Positions 24,692 through 33,140 of a stretch of 41,088 nt of DNA are shown here, piece by piece. The stretch spans positions 1-41,088 of the forward strand of contig QIFC01000021.1 in the NCBI GenBank assembly GCA_003228685.1. Direction: 5' to 3'. Numbering within the stretch: position 1 is the first letter of the stretch; every line of letters begins with the position of its first letter. Source of the DNA: Chloroflexota bacterium. GTDB taxonomy: Bacteria > Chloroflexota > Dehalococcoidia > DSTF01 > RBG-16-68-14. The position numbers and the translations under genes were made by a program. The notes below the pieces were generated by a model. The model did not search any database, was not told where the DNA came from, and saw only the letters and a list, made by a program, of their open reading frames with translations.

Positions 24692-25606
24692 TTGGACGCG
24701 TTAGAAATCATCGGCTGGCTCTGGACCAACGGATTGGTCATCCCCATGACCAACTTGCTTGTGCTGTTTTCCGCCCTCGCCTTCGGCAACTTCGGCATTG
24801 GCATCATCATGTTCACGCTATTCATGCGGGCCATCACCTGGCCACTCACCAAGCAGCAACTCAGCGCCTCCCGGGCGATGCAAGCGACGCAGCCGCAGAT
24901 CCAGGCGATCCAGAAGAAACATAAAGATCCCAAGCGCCGCTCCGAAGAGACGATGAAGATTTACAAAGAGGCCGGCGTCAATCCGCTGGGCTGTGTTTTG
25001 CCCATGCTGATCCAGATGCCCATCTGGATTGCACTCTTCCAGAGCATCCGCTTCACGCTCGGCACCACGCCCGAGAGCCTGGTTGGCCTCTCCCAGCGAA
25101 TCTATCCGGTGGAGTTCCTGCGCACCTCTGTGCCGCTGGAGAACCAGTTCCTTTGGATGGACATGGGCCAGCCTGATAGCACGATGATCATGGCCGTCCT
25201 TGTTGGCGCGTCAACATGGGTGCAGCAGCGGATGACGACGCCTGCCACTGCGAGCGCCGACCCGCAGCAGGCGCAGATGAACAACACCATGATGTTCATG
25301 ATGCCGCTGATGTTCGCGTTCTTCACACTTCAGTTCCCGAGCGGTCTGGCGCTATACTGGGTAGCAACAAACGTCGTCGGAGTAGTGCTCCAGTACTTCG
25401 CTATGGGGCGCGAGTTCGATTGGAAGAGGATCATTTCTATATCGCCCCCGGCGCCGGCGCCGGCGGCGAAGGAAACGAAGCAGGAACAACTGGCGGAGCC
25501 GGACGGCGAAACTGATGGGGAGGACGCCGAAGGCGGCAAGGAAGAGGTCGCCGCAGCGCCCACAAAGCGAAGAAGGAGACGACGCCGTGGAAGGCGACGA
25601 CGCTAA
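24692..25606 (+). CDS. yidC: membrane protein insertase YidC/Oxa1
   Basis: This is a 304-residue insertase with about five transmembrane segments and no large periplasmic domain, as in Gram-positive and Chloroflexota forms. The core FMRAITWPLTKQQLSASRAM, GCVLPMLIQMPIWIALFQSI and FTLQFPSGLALYWVATN are clear. The C-terminus is acidic and then a run of Arg (about 290-304), able to contact ribosomes. It starts at TTG (24692) with AGGAG upstream. Its end overlaps jag by 20 bp. Confidence 0.93.
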   Translation: MDALEIIGWLWTNGLVIPMTNLLVLFSALAFGNFGIGIIMFTLFMRAITWPLTKQQLSASRAMQATQPQIQAIQKKHKDPKRRSEETMKIYKEAGVNPLGCVLPMLIQMPIWIALFQSIRFTLGTTPESLVGLSQRIYPVEFLRTSVPLENQFLWMDMGQPDSTMIMAVLVGASTWVQQRMTTPATASADPQQAQMNNTMMFMMPLMFAFFTLQFPSGLALYWVATNVVGVVLQYFAMGREFDWKRIISISPPAPAPAAKETKQEQLAEPDGETDGEDAEGGKEEVAAAPTKRRRRRRRGRRRR

Positions 25607-26270
25607 CGAGCACGCGCAGGTAGAGGCGACAGGCAAGAACGTCGAAGAGGCGATTGAGAACGGCCTTTACGATCTAGACCTTGAGCGCCACGAAGTCGAC
25701 GTTGAGGTGCTGACGGAAGGCAGGGCGGGCCTCTTTGGCATCGGAGGAGAGCAGGCCAAGGTTCGGCTCACCCAAATCATATTTGAGGCTCCCGAAGGTG
25801 ATGTTGTCGAATTTGCGCACGAGACGCTGAAAGAGCTGCTCGAGCTGATGGACATTGAAGCCGATGCTACCGTTCGGGCGCCCGAGACGCCGGGGGACGG
25901 TGTCGGGCTCGTGCAGGCGGTGCTGGACGTGACCGGTGAGGACATGGGCGTCTTGATCGGCCGGCGGGGCGGCACCATGGCATCGCTCCAGTACTTGGTC
26001 AACCTTATGGTAAGCAGGAAGTACCGGGGCGAAGCACCTTTCTCGGTCGATGTGGAAGGATATCGCCGCCGTCGAGAGGAGTCGCTCACGGACCTCGCGC
26101 ATCGTTCGGCGGAGAGTGTGCGTCGCAACGGCCGGGCCGTGACGCTGGAGGCGATGCCGGCCTACGAGCGTCGCATTGTGCATCTCACGCTATCGAAGGA
26201 CCCAACCGTGGGTACGGCAAGCGTCGGGGAGGGGGATAATCGTAAGGTGAGGATCAGCGTTCGGCGGTAA
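25587..26270 (+). CDS. jag: Jag/KhpB-type RNA-binding protein (Jag-N, KH, R3H)
   Basis: This is a 227-residue protein with three parts: an N-terminal Jag-N domain (about 10-60: VEATGKNVEEAIENGL, GLFGIGGEQAKV), a KH-II domain (about 95-150: MGVLIGRRGGTMASLQYLVN) and an R3H domain (about 155-225: AMPAYERRIVHLTL). It binds RNA and is linked to cell-envelope control in Firmicutes. The GTG at 25587 has AAGGAG 8 nt upstream, inside the end of yidC, so translation is probably coupled. The yidC-jag pairing is widely conserved. Confidence 0.9.
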   Translation: MEGDDANEHAQVEATGKNVEEAIENGLYDLDLERHEVDVEVLTEGRAGLFGIGGEQAKVRLTQIIFEAPEGDVVEFAHETLKELLELMDIEADATVRAPETPGDGVGLVQAVLDVTGEDMGVLIGRRGGTMASLQYLVNLMVSRKYRGEAPFSVDVEGYRRRREESLTDLAHRSAESVRRNGRAVTLEAMPAYERRIVHLTLSKDPTVGTASVGEGDNRKVRISVRR

Positions 26271-26276
26271 CAGGCG

Positions 26277-27122
26277 GTGAAGACGCCGGACTTTGTGGTA
26301 GTGGGGCATGTAGTGCAGGACCTCACAGCGCAAGGTTCACGCCTAGGTGGAGCGGCAACGTTCGCTTCGCTGCAGGTCCGTCGCCTCGGAAGGACGGCCG
26401 GAGTCGTCACTAGAGCCGGCGCCGACGTCCTCAGGGATCAGCAATTCTCAGGCATCGAGTTCGCTGGGCGGAGTTCACAACAAACCACGACATTTGAGAA
26501 TCGCTATGACGGCGCGGAGCGGCGTCAGCGAGTCCCCGCGCAAGCAGCGCCCATTACGAGTGCTGATGTCCCTTCAGCATGGCTAGAAGCGCCGATAGCG
26601 TTCCTGGCGCCCGTGTGCGGCGAAATAGCGCCGGAATGCTCGCGCTTGTTCACGCACAGTCTCCTTGGCATAGGCGCCCAAGGCTGGTTGCGTGAGCTTG
26701 ATGAGCAGGCTCGCGTGCAGCGCCGCGCGTGGACCGGCCCGCCGTTCTGGGATGGTGGTGACGTGCTGTTCGTGTCCGATGAGGACCTTGCCGGAGACGA
26801 GCGCCAGCTCGCTCGCTGGATCGAAGACCTGCCGGTCGTCGTGGTGACGCGGGAGCGTCGCGGCGCGCGTGTCCACAGCGATGGGGCGTGGCGAGAGATC
26901 GAATCGTTTCCGGCCGGCGAGGTCGACCCGACCGGCGCAGGCGACGTCTTCGCGGCGGCCTACCTGATCCGCTACGAGGAGACCGGCGACGTTGCCGCAG
27001 CCGTCCGGTTCGCGTCAGCCGCGGCCGCGGCCTCTGTTGAGGCAACTGGCAGTGAGGGGATCGCGGACAGAGACGAGGTCGAGCGCCGGCTGGCGGCCCA
27101 TCCGGAGATCGTGCTGGCATGA
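26277..27122 (+). CDS. PfkB/ribokinase-family sugar or nucleoside kinase
   Basis: This is a 281-residue kinase. The C-terminal signature DPTGAGDVFAAAYLIR carries the catalytic Asp and the anion hole; the N-terminal GGAATFASLQVRRLG fits the ribokinase substrate side. The substrate is not determinable. It starts at GTG 26277, six bp after jag, and its stop overlaps parA (ATGA). A kinase between jag and parA, where rsmG is common in other phyla, is unusual. Confidence 0.83.
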   Translation: MKTPDFVVVGHVVQDLTAQGSRLGGAATFASLQVRRLGRTAGVVTRAGADVLRDQQFSGIEFAGRSSQQTTTFENRYDGAERRQRVPAQAAPITSADVPSAWLEAPIAFLAPVCGEIAPECSRLFTHSLLGIGAQGWLRELDEQARVQRRAWTGPPFWDGGDVLFVSDEDLAGDERQLARWIEDLPVVVVTRERRGARVHSDGAWREIESFPAGEVDPTGAGDVFAAAYLIRYEETGDVAAAVRFASAAAAASVEATGSEGIADRDEVERRLAAHPEIVLA

Positions 27123-27898
27123 CACGCGTGATGGCGATCGCGAACCAGAAGGGCGGCGTGGGCAAGACCACGACCGCCGTCAACCTTGGCGACGCGTTCG
27201 CCCGGCGTGGACACAACGTGCTGCTGATTGATTCCGACCCCCAGGCGAACGCAACGGCCGCGCTCGGTATCGCGATCGGCGACCGTCCGAGCACCTACGA
27301 CCTGCTGCTCGGCGAACCGACGCTCGCGGAGGTGACCATGGCGACGGGGTTCGATCGGCTCTCGATCGTCCCTGCTACCTCGGACTTAGCGGGGGCCGAG
27401 GTAGAGCTGACGACGGCGATGGCGAGAGAAACAAGGATGAAACAGGAGTTAGAAGGAGGAATAGAGGCCTATGACTTTGTGATAATTGATTGTCCGCCGT
27501 CCGTCGGGCTCTTGACGGTTAACGCGTTGACAGCAGCCGATGAGGTGATCGTGCCTGTGCAGTGTGAGTACCTTGCGTTGGAAGGGCTCGGCCAATTCGC
27601 CAGCACGCTGGAGTTGGTGCGGCGTAACCTGAATCGCGAGCTGCGAATGCGAGGGCCTGTGCTGACCATGTTCGATCGACGGACCACGTTGTCGCAGCAG
27701 GTCGCGGACGAAGTGCGCAGCCACTTCCCCGGCACGTTCAAGACCGTGATTCCCCGCAGCGTGCGACTGGGCGAAGCGCCCAGCCACGGCCTGCCAATCC
27801 ATGCGTACGATCCCCGCTCGCGCGCGTCCGAGGCATACGACGCGCTAGCGGAGGAAATATTAGGGACGGTGACAGCCGTAGCAGAGGTGATTACGTGA
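27119..27898 (+). CDS. parA: chromosome-partitioning ATPase ParA/Soj
   Basis: This is a 259-residue Walker-type ATPase. The deviant Walker A is NQKGGVGKTTTAVNLG (about 8-23), Walker A' lies in LLIDSDPQANATAALGI, and Walker B is FVIIDCPPSVGLLT. It drives segregation of ParB-parS complexes. The ATG overlaps the preceding kinase stop, and its own stop overlaps the start of parB (GTGA). All catalytic motifs are intact, in contrast to the disrupted parB. Confidence 0.95.
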   Translation: MTRVMAIANQKGGVGKTTTAVNLGDAFARRGHNVLLIDSDPQANATAALGIAIGDRPSTYDLLLGEPTLAEVTMATGFDRLSIVPATSDLAGAEVELTTAMARETRMKQELEGGIEAYDFVIIDCPPSVGLLTVNALTAADEVIVPVQCEYLALEGLGQFASTLELVRRNLNRELRMRGPVLTMFDRRTTLSQQVADEVRSHFPGTFKTVIPRSVRLGEAPSHGLPIHAYDPRSRASEAYDALAEEILGTVTAVAEVIT

Positions 27899-28730
27899 CA
27901 CGCACCAGAGGCTTAGGACGCGGTCTAGGCGCCCTCATCCCCGCCACCGCTGGTGGTATCGACGAAATCGATGTAGACCTCATAGTTCCCAACCGCGCAC
28001 CACATTCGACGAAGAGTCTCTCGATGAATTGGTCGGGAGCATGAAGGAGCACGGCGTCCTCCAGCCGTTGTTGGTGAGTAGCAGCAACGCGGAAGGCGTG
28101 TACCAACTGATCGCGGGTGAGCGGCGCCTGCGTGCCGCAAAGCTCGCGGGGCTGAGTCGCGTCCCCGTCATTGTGAAGGAGGCGGCAACGCGAGAGCTGC
28201 TCGAGCTTGCCCTCGTAGAGAACCTGCAGCGCGAGGACCTGAACGCTCTCGAGGAGGCAGCCGCCTATCAACGTCTGGCGGGCGAGTTCGGTATCACGCA
28301 GGATGAGATCGCGCACCGCGTCGGACGCAGCAGGACGGCCGTCGCGAATACGATGCGGCTGCTGGCCTTGAGCGACGAGATCAAGCAGAGCCTGGCCGCG
28401 GGCGCGATTACCGAAGGGCACGGGCGCGCCCTCCTCGCGATCGAGGACGAGGCCGTGCGGCGGAACGCTTGGCAGCAGGTGATCGATCGAGGCCTGACCG
28501 TTCGCCAGACGGAGCAGCTCGCGCGGCGCAGCCCGGCCGGGGCGAGCAAGCCGGCCAGCAACGGCGTGGACCCGGAGATCGACCAGATCGAGTCACGCAT
28601 CCGCGACACGCTCGGCACGAAGGTGGAACTGCGGAGGCAGAAGAATGGCCGCGGGCGGCTGGTGCTGCACTTCTTCTCAGACGATGAGCTGAACGGGCTG
28701 CTCTCGCGCATAGGCGTGGCCGCGGAGTAA
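27895..28730 (+). pseudogene. parB: chromosome-partitioning protein ParB, apparent frameshift
   Basis: From GTG 27895 the frame reads a normal ParB start (RGLGRGLGALIP, DEIDVDLIVPN). At about 27994 it shifts, encodes unrelated residues and stops at 28042. From 28005 another frame resumes ParB (TTFDEESLDELVGSMKEHG, IAGERRLRAAKLAG, LVENLQREDLNALEEA) and continues through the helix-turn-helix and C-terminus to 28730. Aligned to the family motif N-P-x-Q-P-R, about 10 nt are missing between AAC (27991-27993) and CGC (27996-27998), which removes the P-x-Q-P residues. ParB is rarely dispensable near an intact parA and parS, so an assembly or sequencing error is a real possibility. No slippery sequence suggests programmed shifting. 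Confidence 0.85.
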
Positions 28731-28741
28731 TATGAGGTGAG

Positions 28742-29023
28742 ATGAGCATTCGAGCAATCCTGATCGGAGCGGCCCTCATTGCGGCTCTGTTCGTCCTTGC
28801 CGGCGCGGCCACCGTGCAGGCGGTCGACGACTCGCCGGAAGCGGACGTCGTCGACGTCGCGCCACAGATAGACAGCTCGGCCGATGACAGCCGCGTGGAG
28901 GTACAGACGTGGACGATCTTCGCCGCGGTCACCGCATCGGCGGTGGGGCTGTTGGTGCTGATGGTCCGTGTCATCATGGGTTGGGTGAAGACGCCGCCTC
29001 CTCCAGAAGAGAGCCCGCACTAA
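28742..29023 (+). CDS. small membrane protein of unknown function
   Basis: This is a 93-residue protein. Hydrophobic segments at about 5-25 (AILIGAALIAALFVLAGAA) and about 58-80 (IFAAVTASAVGLLVLMVRV) flank an acidic extracytoplasmic stretch rich in Asp. The end is proline-rich (TPPPPEESPH). The first segment may be a cleaved signal (ATVQA). GAGGTGAG precedes the ATG. It lies 12 bp after parB on the same strand. No family is recognised. Confidence 0.65.
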   Translation: MSIRAILIGAALIAALFVLAGAATVQAVDDSPEADVVDVAPQIDSSADDSRVEVQTWTIFAAVTASAVGLLVLMVRVIMGWVKTPPPPEESPH

Positions 29024-29057
29024 CGCCGGTCCGTCCTGCGGCCGGAGTTGCGCGCGC

Positions 29058-29891
29058 ATGAACGCCGGGCCCGGTCCCGCCGGCGATGCCGATCTCGTCG
29101 TCCTGCGCGAGAAGAGCCCATACCATCCTCACGCGGTCCACCGCCGTGGCGATGTACTCATCAAAGAGGCGGGTCCCTGGACGCCGGCCATCCATGCGCT
29201 CCTCCGTCATCTCGAAGAAGTCGAGTTTCCCTACTCGCCCCGGGTCGTTGGCTCTGGCTTCGACGACCAAGGCCGCGAGACGCTTCAGTACATCGAGGGC
29301 ACGTTCACGCAGCCCGGCCCGTGGTCGGTAGAGGGCGCTGCTGCCGTGGGCGAAATGGTCCGCGACCTGCACGAGGCGACGGCCTCGTTCCAGCCCCCTG
29401 CCGGCGCGGCCTGGTGGCCCTGGTTTGGCCGCCCGCTGGGCAGCGAGAACAAGATCATCGGCCACTGCGACACATCGCCATGGAACATCGTCGTTCGCGA
29501 TGGGATGCCGGTTGGGCTAATCGATTGGGAGCGCGCCGGGCCCGTCGACCCGCTCGTCGAACTGGCCGAGTGCTGCTGGCTCAACGCGAAGCTCCACGAC
29601 GACATGGTCGCCGAGTTCGAAGGCCTGCCGCCGTTCGAGGAGCGAGCGAAACACGCTCGCGCTATCGTCGACTCCTACGGCTTGGCGCACGCCGATCGTG
29701 AGCGCTTCGTCGATTTGATGGTGCAGTTCGCGATCCACGACACTGCCGCCCAGGCTGACGAAGGCGGCGTCACGGGAAAGACGGCGCTGGAGGACGTCCA
29801 TCCAGACCTGATCTGGGGGCTGTCGTGGCGGGCACGGTCAGCGGCGTGGCTGACACGCCATCGCGATGCTTTGGCAGAGGCGCTGGTGTAA
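29058..29891 (+). CDS. aminoglycoside phosphotransferase-family kinase
   Basis: This is a 277-residue APH/choline-kinase-fold protein. The catalytic loop is IGHCDTSPWNIVV (H-x-D-x4-N) and the metal-binding motif is GLIDWERAGP. The N-terminal lobe is short and lacks a clear glycine-rich loop. Many such enzymes phosphorylate small molecules other than aminoglycosides, so resistance should not be assumed. It lies 35 bp after the small membrane gene and converges with the MerR gene. Confidence 0.82.
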   Translation: MNAGPGPAGDADLVVLREKSPYHPHAVHRRGDVLIKEAGPWTPAIHALLRHLEEVEFPYSPRVVGSGFDDQGRETLQYIEGTFTQPGPWSVEGAAAVGEMVRDLHEATASFQPPAGAAWWPWFGRPLGSENKIIGHCDTSPWNIVVRDGMPVGLIDWERAGPVDPLVELAECCWLNAKLHDDMVAEFEGLPPFEERAKHARAIVDSYGLAHADRERFVDLMVQFAIHDTAAQADEGGVTGKTALEDVHPDLIWGLSWRARSAAWLTRHRDALAEALV

Positions 29892-29910
29892 GTGGGCCTA
29901 GAGGCTACGC

Positions 29911-30411
29911 CTAAACGTTCGCCTTGGATTTAGGCGCCGAGCTTGGGGTGGACTCTAGATCGGCCAGCCAGCCGCGGAACGTGGCGAGGCGCTCCTCAAG
30001 CTTCGACTGCATGTCCGCGATCGCGGTCGCCTTTTGGCAGATCAGTTCGTGCTGGCGCTCCGTCACCTCGATCGCTTTTAGGATTTGCGCTCGCTTCTCG
30101 GAGGCCTCCGCTTCGGGCCGGTACTCGGCTCGGAGCTGCATCTTGACTTCGTCGGCGTCCACCATCTCCTTGATCTCAGCGAGCGGGAATCCGAGTAGTT
30201 GCTTGAGGTGCCGGATGCGCTCCAGCCGCTGGATGTCGGCCTCGGAGTAAAGACGAAAGCCGCCTTCCATGCGGGTTGGCGGCTTCAACAGCCCTTTCTC
30301 TTCGTAGAAGCGCAGCGTACGCTGGGTTACCCCAGTCCGCTCAGCTACTTCGCCGATCTGGAGATACGGTTCGTCCGCCGCTACATCACTAGCGTTGCGC
30401 TTGGGCGCCAT
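29911..30411 (-). CDS. MerR-family transcriptional regulator
   Basis: This is a 166-residue regulator. The N-terminal winged helix-turn-helix (about 17-85) carries LQIGEVAERTGVTQRTLRFY, GLLKPPTRMEGGFRLYSE and a LLGFPLAEIKEM helix. A long coiled coil (about 90-150) follows with no metal-binding cysteines, so it probably senses an organic ligand or stress. The promoter at 30421-30450 puts the transcript start within a few bases of the ATG, so the mRNA is probably leaderless; no ribosome binding site is seen. A dyad over the -35 suggests autoregulation. Confidence 0.87.
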   Translation of the reverse strand: MAPKRNASDVAADEPYLQIGEVAERTGVTQRTLRFYEEKGLLKPPTRMEGGFRLYSEADIQRLERIRHLKQLLGFPLAEIKEMVDADEVKMQLRAEYRPEAEASEKRAQILKAIEVTERQHELICQKATAIADMQSKLEERLATFRGWLADLESTPSSAPKSKANV

Positions 30412-30420
30412 AGTGGCTGG

Positions 30421-30450
30421 ATCGTACCCCCAAACTCACCTAAACGTCAA
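30421..30450 (-). promoter_or_regulatory. promoter of the MerR gene, likely leaderless
   Basis: On the minus strand TTGACG (30450-30445) and TACGAT (30426-30421) are 18 bp apart. The start point would fall near 30414, about three bases before the ATG at 30411. Confidence 0.55.
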
Positions 30451-30458
30451 GGTTAGGT
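30438..30458. promoter_or_regulatory. MerR-type operator dyad
   Basis: ACCTAAAC and GGTTAGGT flank a 5-bp centre, with seven of eight positions symmetrical. ACCT-type half-sites are typical for MerR regulators. The dyad overlaps the -35 of the MerR gene and lies about 100 bp upstream of the divergent sigma/BFN gene, which it could also control. Confidence 0.6.
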
Positions 30459-30560
30459 TACGATTAGTTTGACGGAAGGCTCGGATCGAACACCTCCCAA
30501 GAGCGGTTGCTCTGCTGCGTAACCTTCCACCAGGAAGTGCAACTAGTGGATAGAGGAGTG

Positions 30561-31733
30561 ATGACCAACCATACCTTGCTCGCCAGTGAGCTAGAGAACG
30601 TAGCAGACGCTGTCATTGCTTCTCGTGCGCAGGCGGGAGACATCGCGGCCCTGTCACTGCTGCTCAAGCGCCATGCAGCGCTCGCCGAGCGCGTTGCTAG
30701 GAGAGTCCTTGGTAAGAGCGATGTCGTGGATGACGTGCTGCAGGACGCTGCTCTCGCGGCATTTCTCAATATTCGCTCGTTGCTTTCGCCGGAACGCTTC
30801 TCCGGGTGGTACTGTGGCATCGTCATGAACCACTGTCGAATGCATCTGCGCAGGAAGGCGCGCTTCCGGGAGACTCGATCGTTGAACGGGTCAGAGTTCG
30901 CGCTCGCGCAGAGTACCGACGCCCTTGCCGAGGAGCGTGCGATGCTCTCCGAAGTCATGGCGGCGCTGGAGGCTCTTCCAGACAGTCAGCGGCAGGCGGC
31001 GTTGCTCGTGTACTTCGACGGGCTAACCCAGAAGGAAGCGGCTGGGATGTTGGATGTCTCAGTCGGCGCCGTCAAAGCGAGGCTGCACCGCGCTCGCCAA
31101 GCCATTCGTTCGAAAGTCGCTCCAGAGCATTCGAGAGCAACAACAAGAAGGAGGACTACAATGGTAGAAGCTGAAGTCTACGACGTGTTTGTGCTGAAGG
31201 GCGACGAGGCTGAATCCACCCCGGCGCACGCCGCCGTCCTGCTCAGGGAGAAGCGCGACGGGCGGATCCTACCCATCTGGATCGGCGAATCGGAAGGGAT
31301 AGCTATCGCGCTGGCGCTGGAGGACAAACAATTAGCGCGGCCGATAACCCACGACCTGACAAAGCGCCTCTTGGACGCGGTGAACGTGACCGTTGAGTCG
31401 GTGAAAGTGAACAAACTCGTCGGCGACACATTCTATGCCGTCGTTTCCGTCCGGAACGGTAGTGGCGCGAAGGATGTAGACGCCCGTCCGAGCGATGCCA
31501 TCAACCTCGCGCTTCGAGCGGGTGCTCCGCTCTCTATTGAGGAGGCGGTATTTGATGATGCGCCAGCGACAGGGCGGTCAGCCAAGCCAGGACGGACGGG
31601 CTCAGCGGCGATCGTAGGCCGTCAGGATGAGTCTGCTAGCCCAACGAAGGAAGGTCGAGCGAAAACGCAGGGGCACATCCTGAAAGCCTGGAAGGAATTG
31701 GGCATTGAGTTCGAAGAAGCCACGGAATCCTAA
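30561..31733 (+). CDS. ECF-like sigma factor fused in frame to a bifunctional nuclease (DUF151) domain
   Basis: This is a 390-residue open frame. Residues 20-100 are sigma region 2 (AGDIAALSLLLKRHAALAER, VVDDVLQDAALAAF, GWYCGIVMNHCRMHLRR). Residues 130-187 are region 4 (ALPDSQRQAALLVYFDGLTQ, VSVGAVKARLHRARQAIR). Residues 201-335 form a BFN/DUF151 domain (EVYDVFVLKGDE, ILPIWIGESEGIAIALALE, RPSDAINLALRAGAPL). No stop separates them, but the BFN part begins with its own ATG at 31161 behind an ideal ribosome binding site. Either a fusion protein, two products from one frame, or both, may be made. The ATG at 30561 follows GAGGAG closely; GTG 30558 is an alternative. Confidence 0.83.
   Translation: MTNHTLLASELENVADAVIASRAQAGDIAALSLLLKRHAALAERVARRVLGKSDVVDDVLQDAALAAFLNIRSLLSPERFSGWYCGIVMNHCRMHLRRKARFRETRSLNGSEFALAQSTDALAEERAMLSEVMAALEALPDSQRQAALLVYFDGLTQKEAAGMLDVSVGAVKARLHRARQAIRSKVAPEHSRATTRRRTTMVEAEVYDVFVLKGDEAESTPAHAAVLLREKRDGRILPIWIGESEGIAIALALEDKQLARPITHDLTKRLLDAVNVTVESVKVNKLVGDTFYAVVSVRNGSGAKDVDARPSDAINLALRAGAPLSIEEAVFDDAPATGRSAKPGRTGSAAIVGRQDESASPTKEGRAKTQGHILKAWKELGIEFEEATES
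31148..31163 (+). promoter_or_regulatory. internal ribosome binding site and start for the BFN domain
   Basis: AAGGAGG (31148-31154) lies six bases before ATG at 31161-31163, in frame with the upstream sigma domain. This spacing and match are better than for most genes in the window. A product from here would be 190 residues, the normal length of a free-standing BFN protein. Confidence 0.65.
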
Positions 31734-31776
31734 CGTCCCTTAGGAAGCCGTTCGCCGGCGCGGGCGGCGAGGTGAA

Positions 31777-32934
31777 CTAGTTCTTCGGCAGGCCCAGACC
31801 GCGAGTGGCGATGATGCCGCGCTGGATCTCGCTCGTGCCGCCCGCAATCGTGGCAGACACGGCAGACACGTACGCTGAGCCGTAACGTCCGTTAGCGGGC
31901 GCCCACGGCGAGCCGGTTCCCAACTGGCCGTATGGCCCCAGCAGATGCATGTAGGTGGAGGCGATGCGCTGCTGCAGTTCCGACGTGTACAGCTTCAGCA
32001 TCGACGCTTCGTGGTTGGGAACCTCTCCGCGGTTCTGCATCGTGATGACGCGGTAGGACAGCATCCGGGCCATCTCTGTTTCCAGCATCCGGTCCGCAAG
32101 TTCGTACCTGATCATCGGGTTGGTCTTGAGTGAGCTGGTGTGGTCCTTCACATGCTCCCGAGCGAACTCAATGAGCCCGTCTACCTGTTGTCTCAGGCCC
32201 GTGGTATTGCCGATGGCTGAACGCTCATGGTCGAGCGTGGTCGTCGCGACGTACCAGCCGCGATTCTCTTCGCCCACCATGTTCTTGGCCGGCACCCGGA
32301 CATTGTCGAAGAAGACCTCGTTGAACAGTTTGCCGCCGCCCATGTCTGTGATGGGCCGGACGGTGATGCCGGGCGACTTCATGTCCAGCACGAAGTAGCT
32401 CATGCCCCTGTGCTTGGGAGCGTCCGCATCCGTCCGGGCGATCATGATCATCCAGACCGCTTGGTGGGCGAACGACGTCCAGATCTTGCTGCCGTTGATC
32501 ACCCAGTCGTCGCCGTCGCGGACGGCCTTCGTTTTAATCGAGGCAAGGTCAGAGCCGGACTCCGGCTCGCTGAAGCCCTGGCACCAGATGTCCAGGTCCT
32601 TGATGATGCTGGGAAGGAACTCCTTCTTCTGTTCCTCGGTGCCGTGGTTGATGATCGTAGGGCCGCCCATGCCCAACCCGATGACGAGGTGGCCCGGCCT
32701 CGGGGCCCGACGGAGCGCCATCTCCTCGTTCAGGACGAACTGTTTCATGACGTTGAGGCCGGCGCCCCCGTACTCGGCCGGCCAGTTCGGGGCGATCCAC
32801 CCCTTGGCGGCCAGCTTCTTGAACCATGCACCGGCCTCGCCCCAGCCCTGGCCGGCCTTCGGAGCTTCGTCCGCGATAAAGCCGCTCACCTCTTTGCGAA
32901 ATTCCGCCTCTTCTTCGCTGTCATGTAGGTCCAT
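31777..32934 (-). CDS. acyl-CoA dehydrogenase
   Basis: This is a 385-residue flavoprotein. Conserved parts are the N-terminal PNWPAEYGGAG, the FAD/substrate loop CQGFSEPESGSDLASI and WVINGSKIWTSFAHQA, and the C-terminal GGTSEIQRGIIATRGLGLP. Gly replaces Glu just before GTSEIQR, so the catalytic base must sit elsewhere, as in isovaleryl-CoA-type or steroid side-chain enzymes. It oxidises an acyl-CoA to the enoyl-CoA; the chain is unknown. It converges with the sigma/BFN gene. A 206-bp gap to the next gene upstream holds nothing recognised. Confidence 0.92.
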   Translation of the reverse strand: MDLHDSEEEAEFRKEVSGFIADEAPKAGQGWGEAGAWFKKLAAKGWIAPNWPAEYGGAGLNVMKQFVLNEEMALRRAPRPGHLVIGLGMGGPTIINHGTEEQKKEFLPSIIKDLDIWCQGFSEPESGSDLASIKTKAVRDGDDWVINGSKIWTSFAHQAVWMIMIARTDADAPKHRGMSYFVLDMKSPGITVRPITDMGGGKLFNEVFFDNVRVPAKNMVGEENRGWYVATTTLDHERSAIGNTTGLRQQVDGLIEFAREHVKDHTSSLKTNPMIRYELADRMLETEMARMLSYRVITMQNRGEVPNHEASMLKLYTSELQQRIASTYMHLLGPYGQLGTGSPWAPANGRYGSAYVSAVSATIAGGTSEIQRGIIATRGLGLPKN

Positions 32935-33140
32935 GTCGTGCCTCCTGTGTCCTCACTGGATGCGCGCCCTGGCGGGGTGGCGCTCCCGCTGATGACCACC
33001 TAAGTTAGTGGCGACTCACTTCTACTACGAGCGCCACCAATTTAGCATTCAGATCGACCGCGGGTCAAGGAAAACCGGGCGCTTGAGGGGCGTTGGACTT
33101 CAGGTATCGTACTGACGACTGAGATGCAGTGAGGGAGCGT

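Noticed and set aside
27895..28044. Separate small gene of 49 codons after parA
   Set aside because: Its first 33 codons are the normal start of ParB; the rest is the frameshifted tail.
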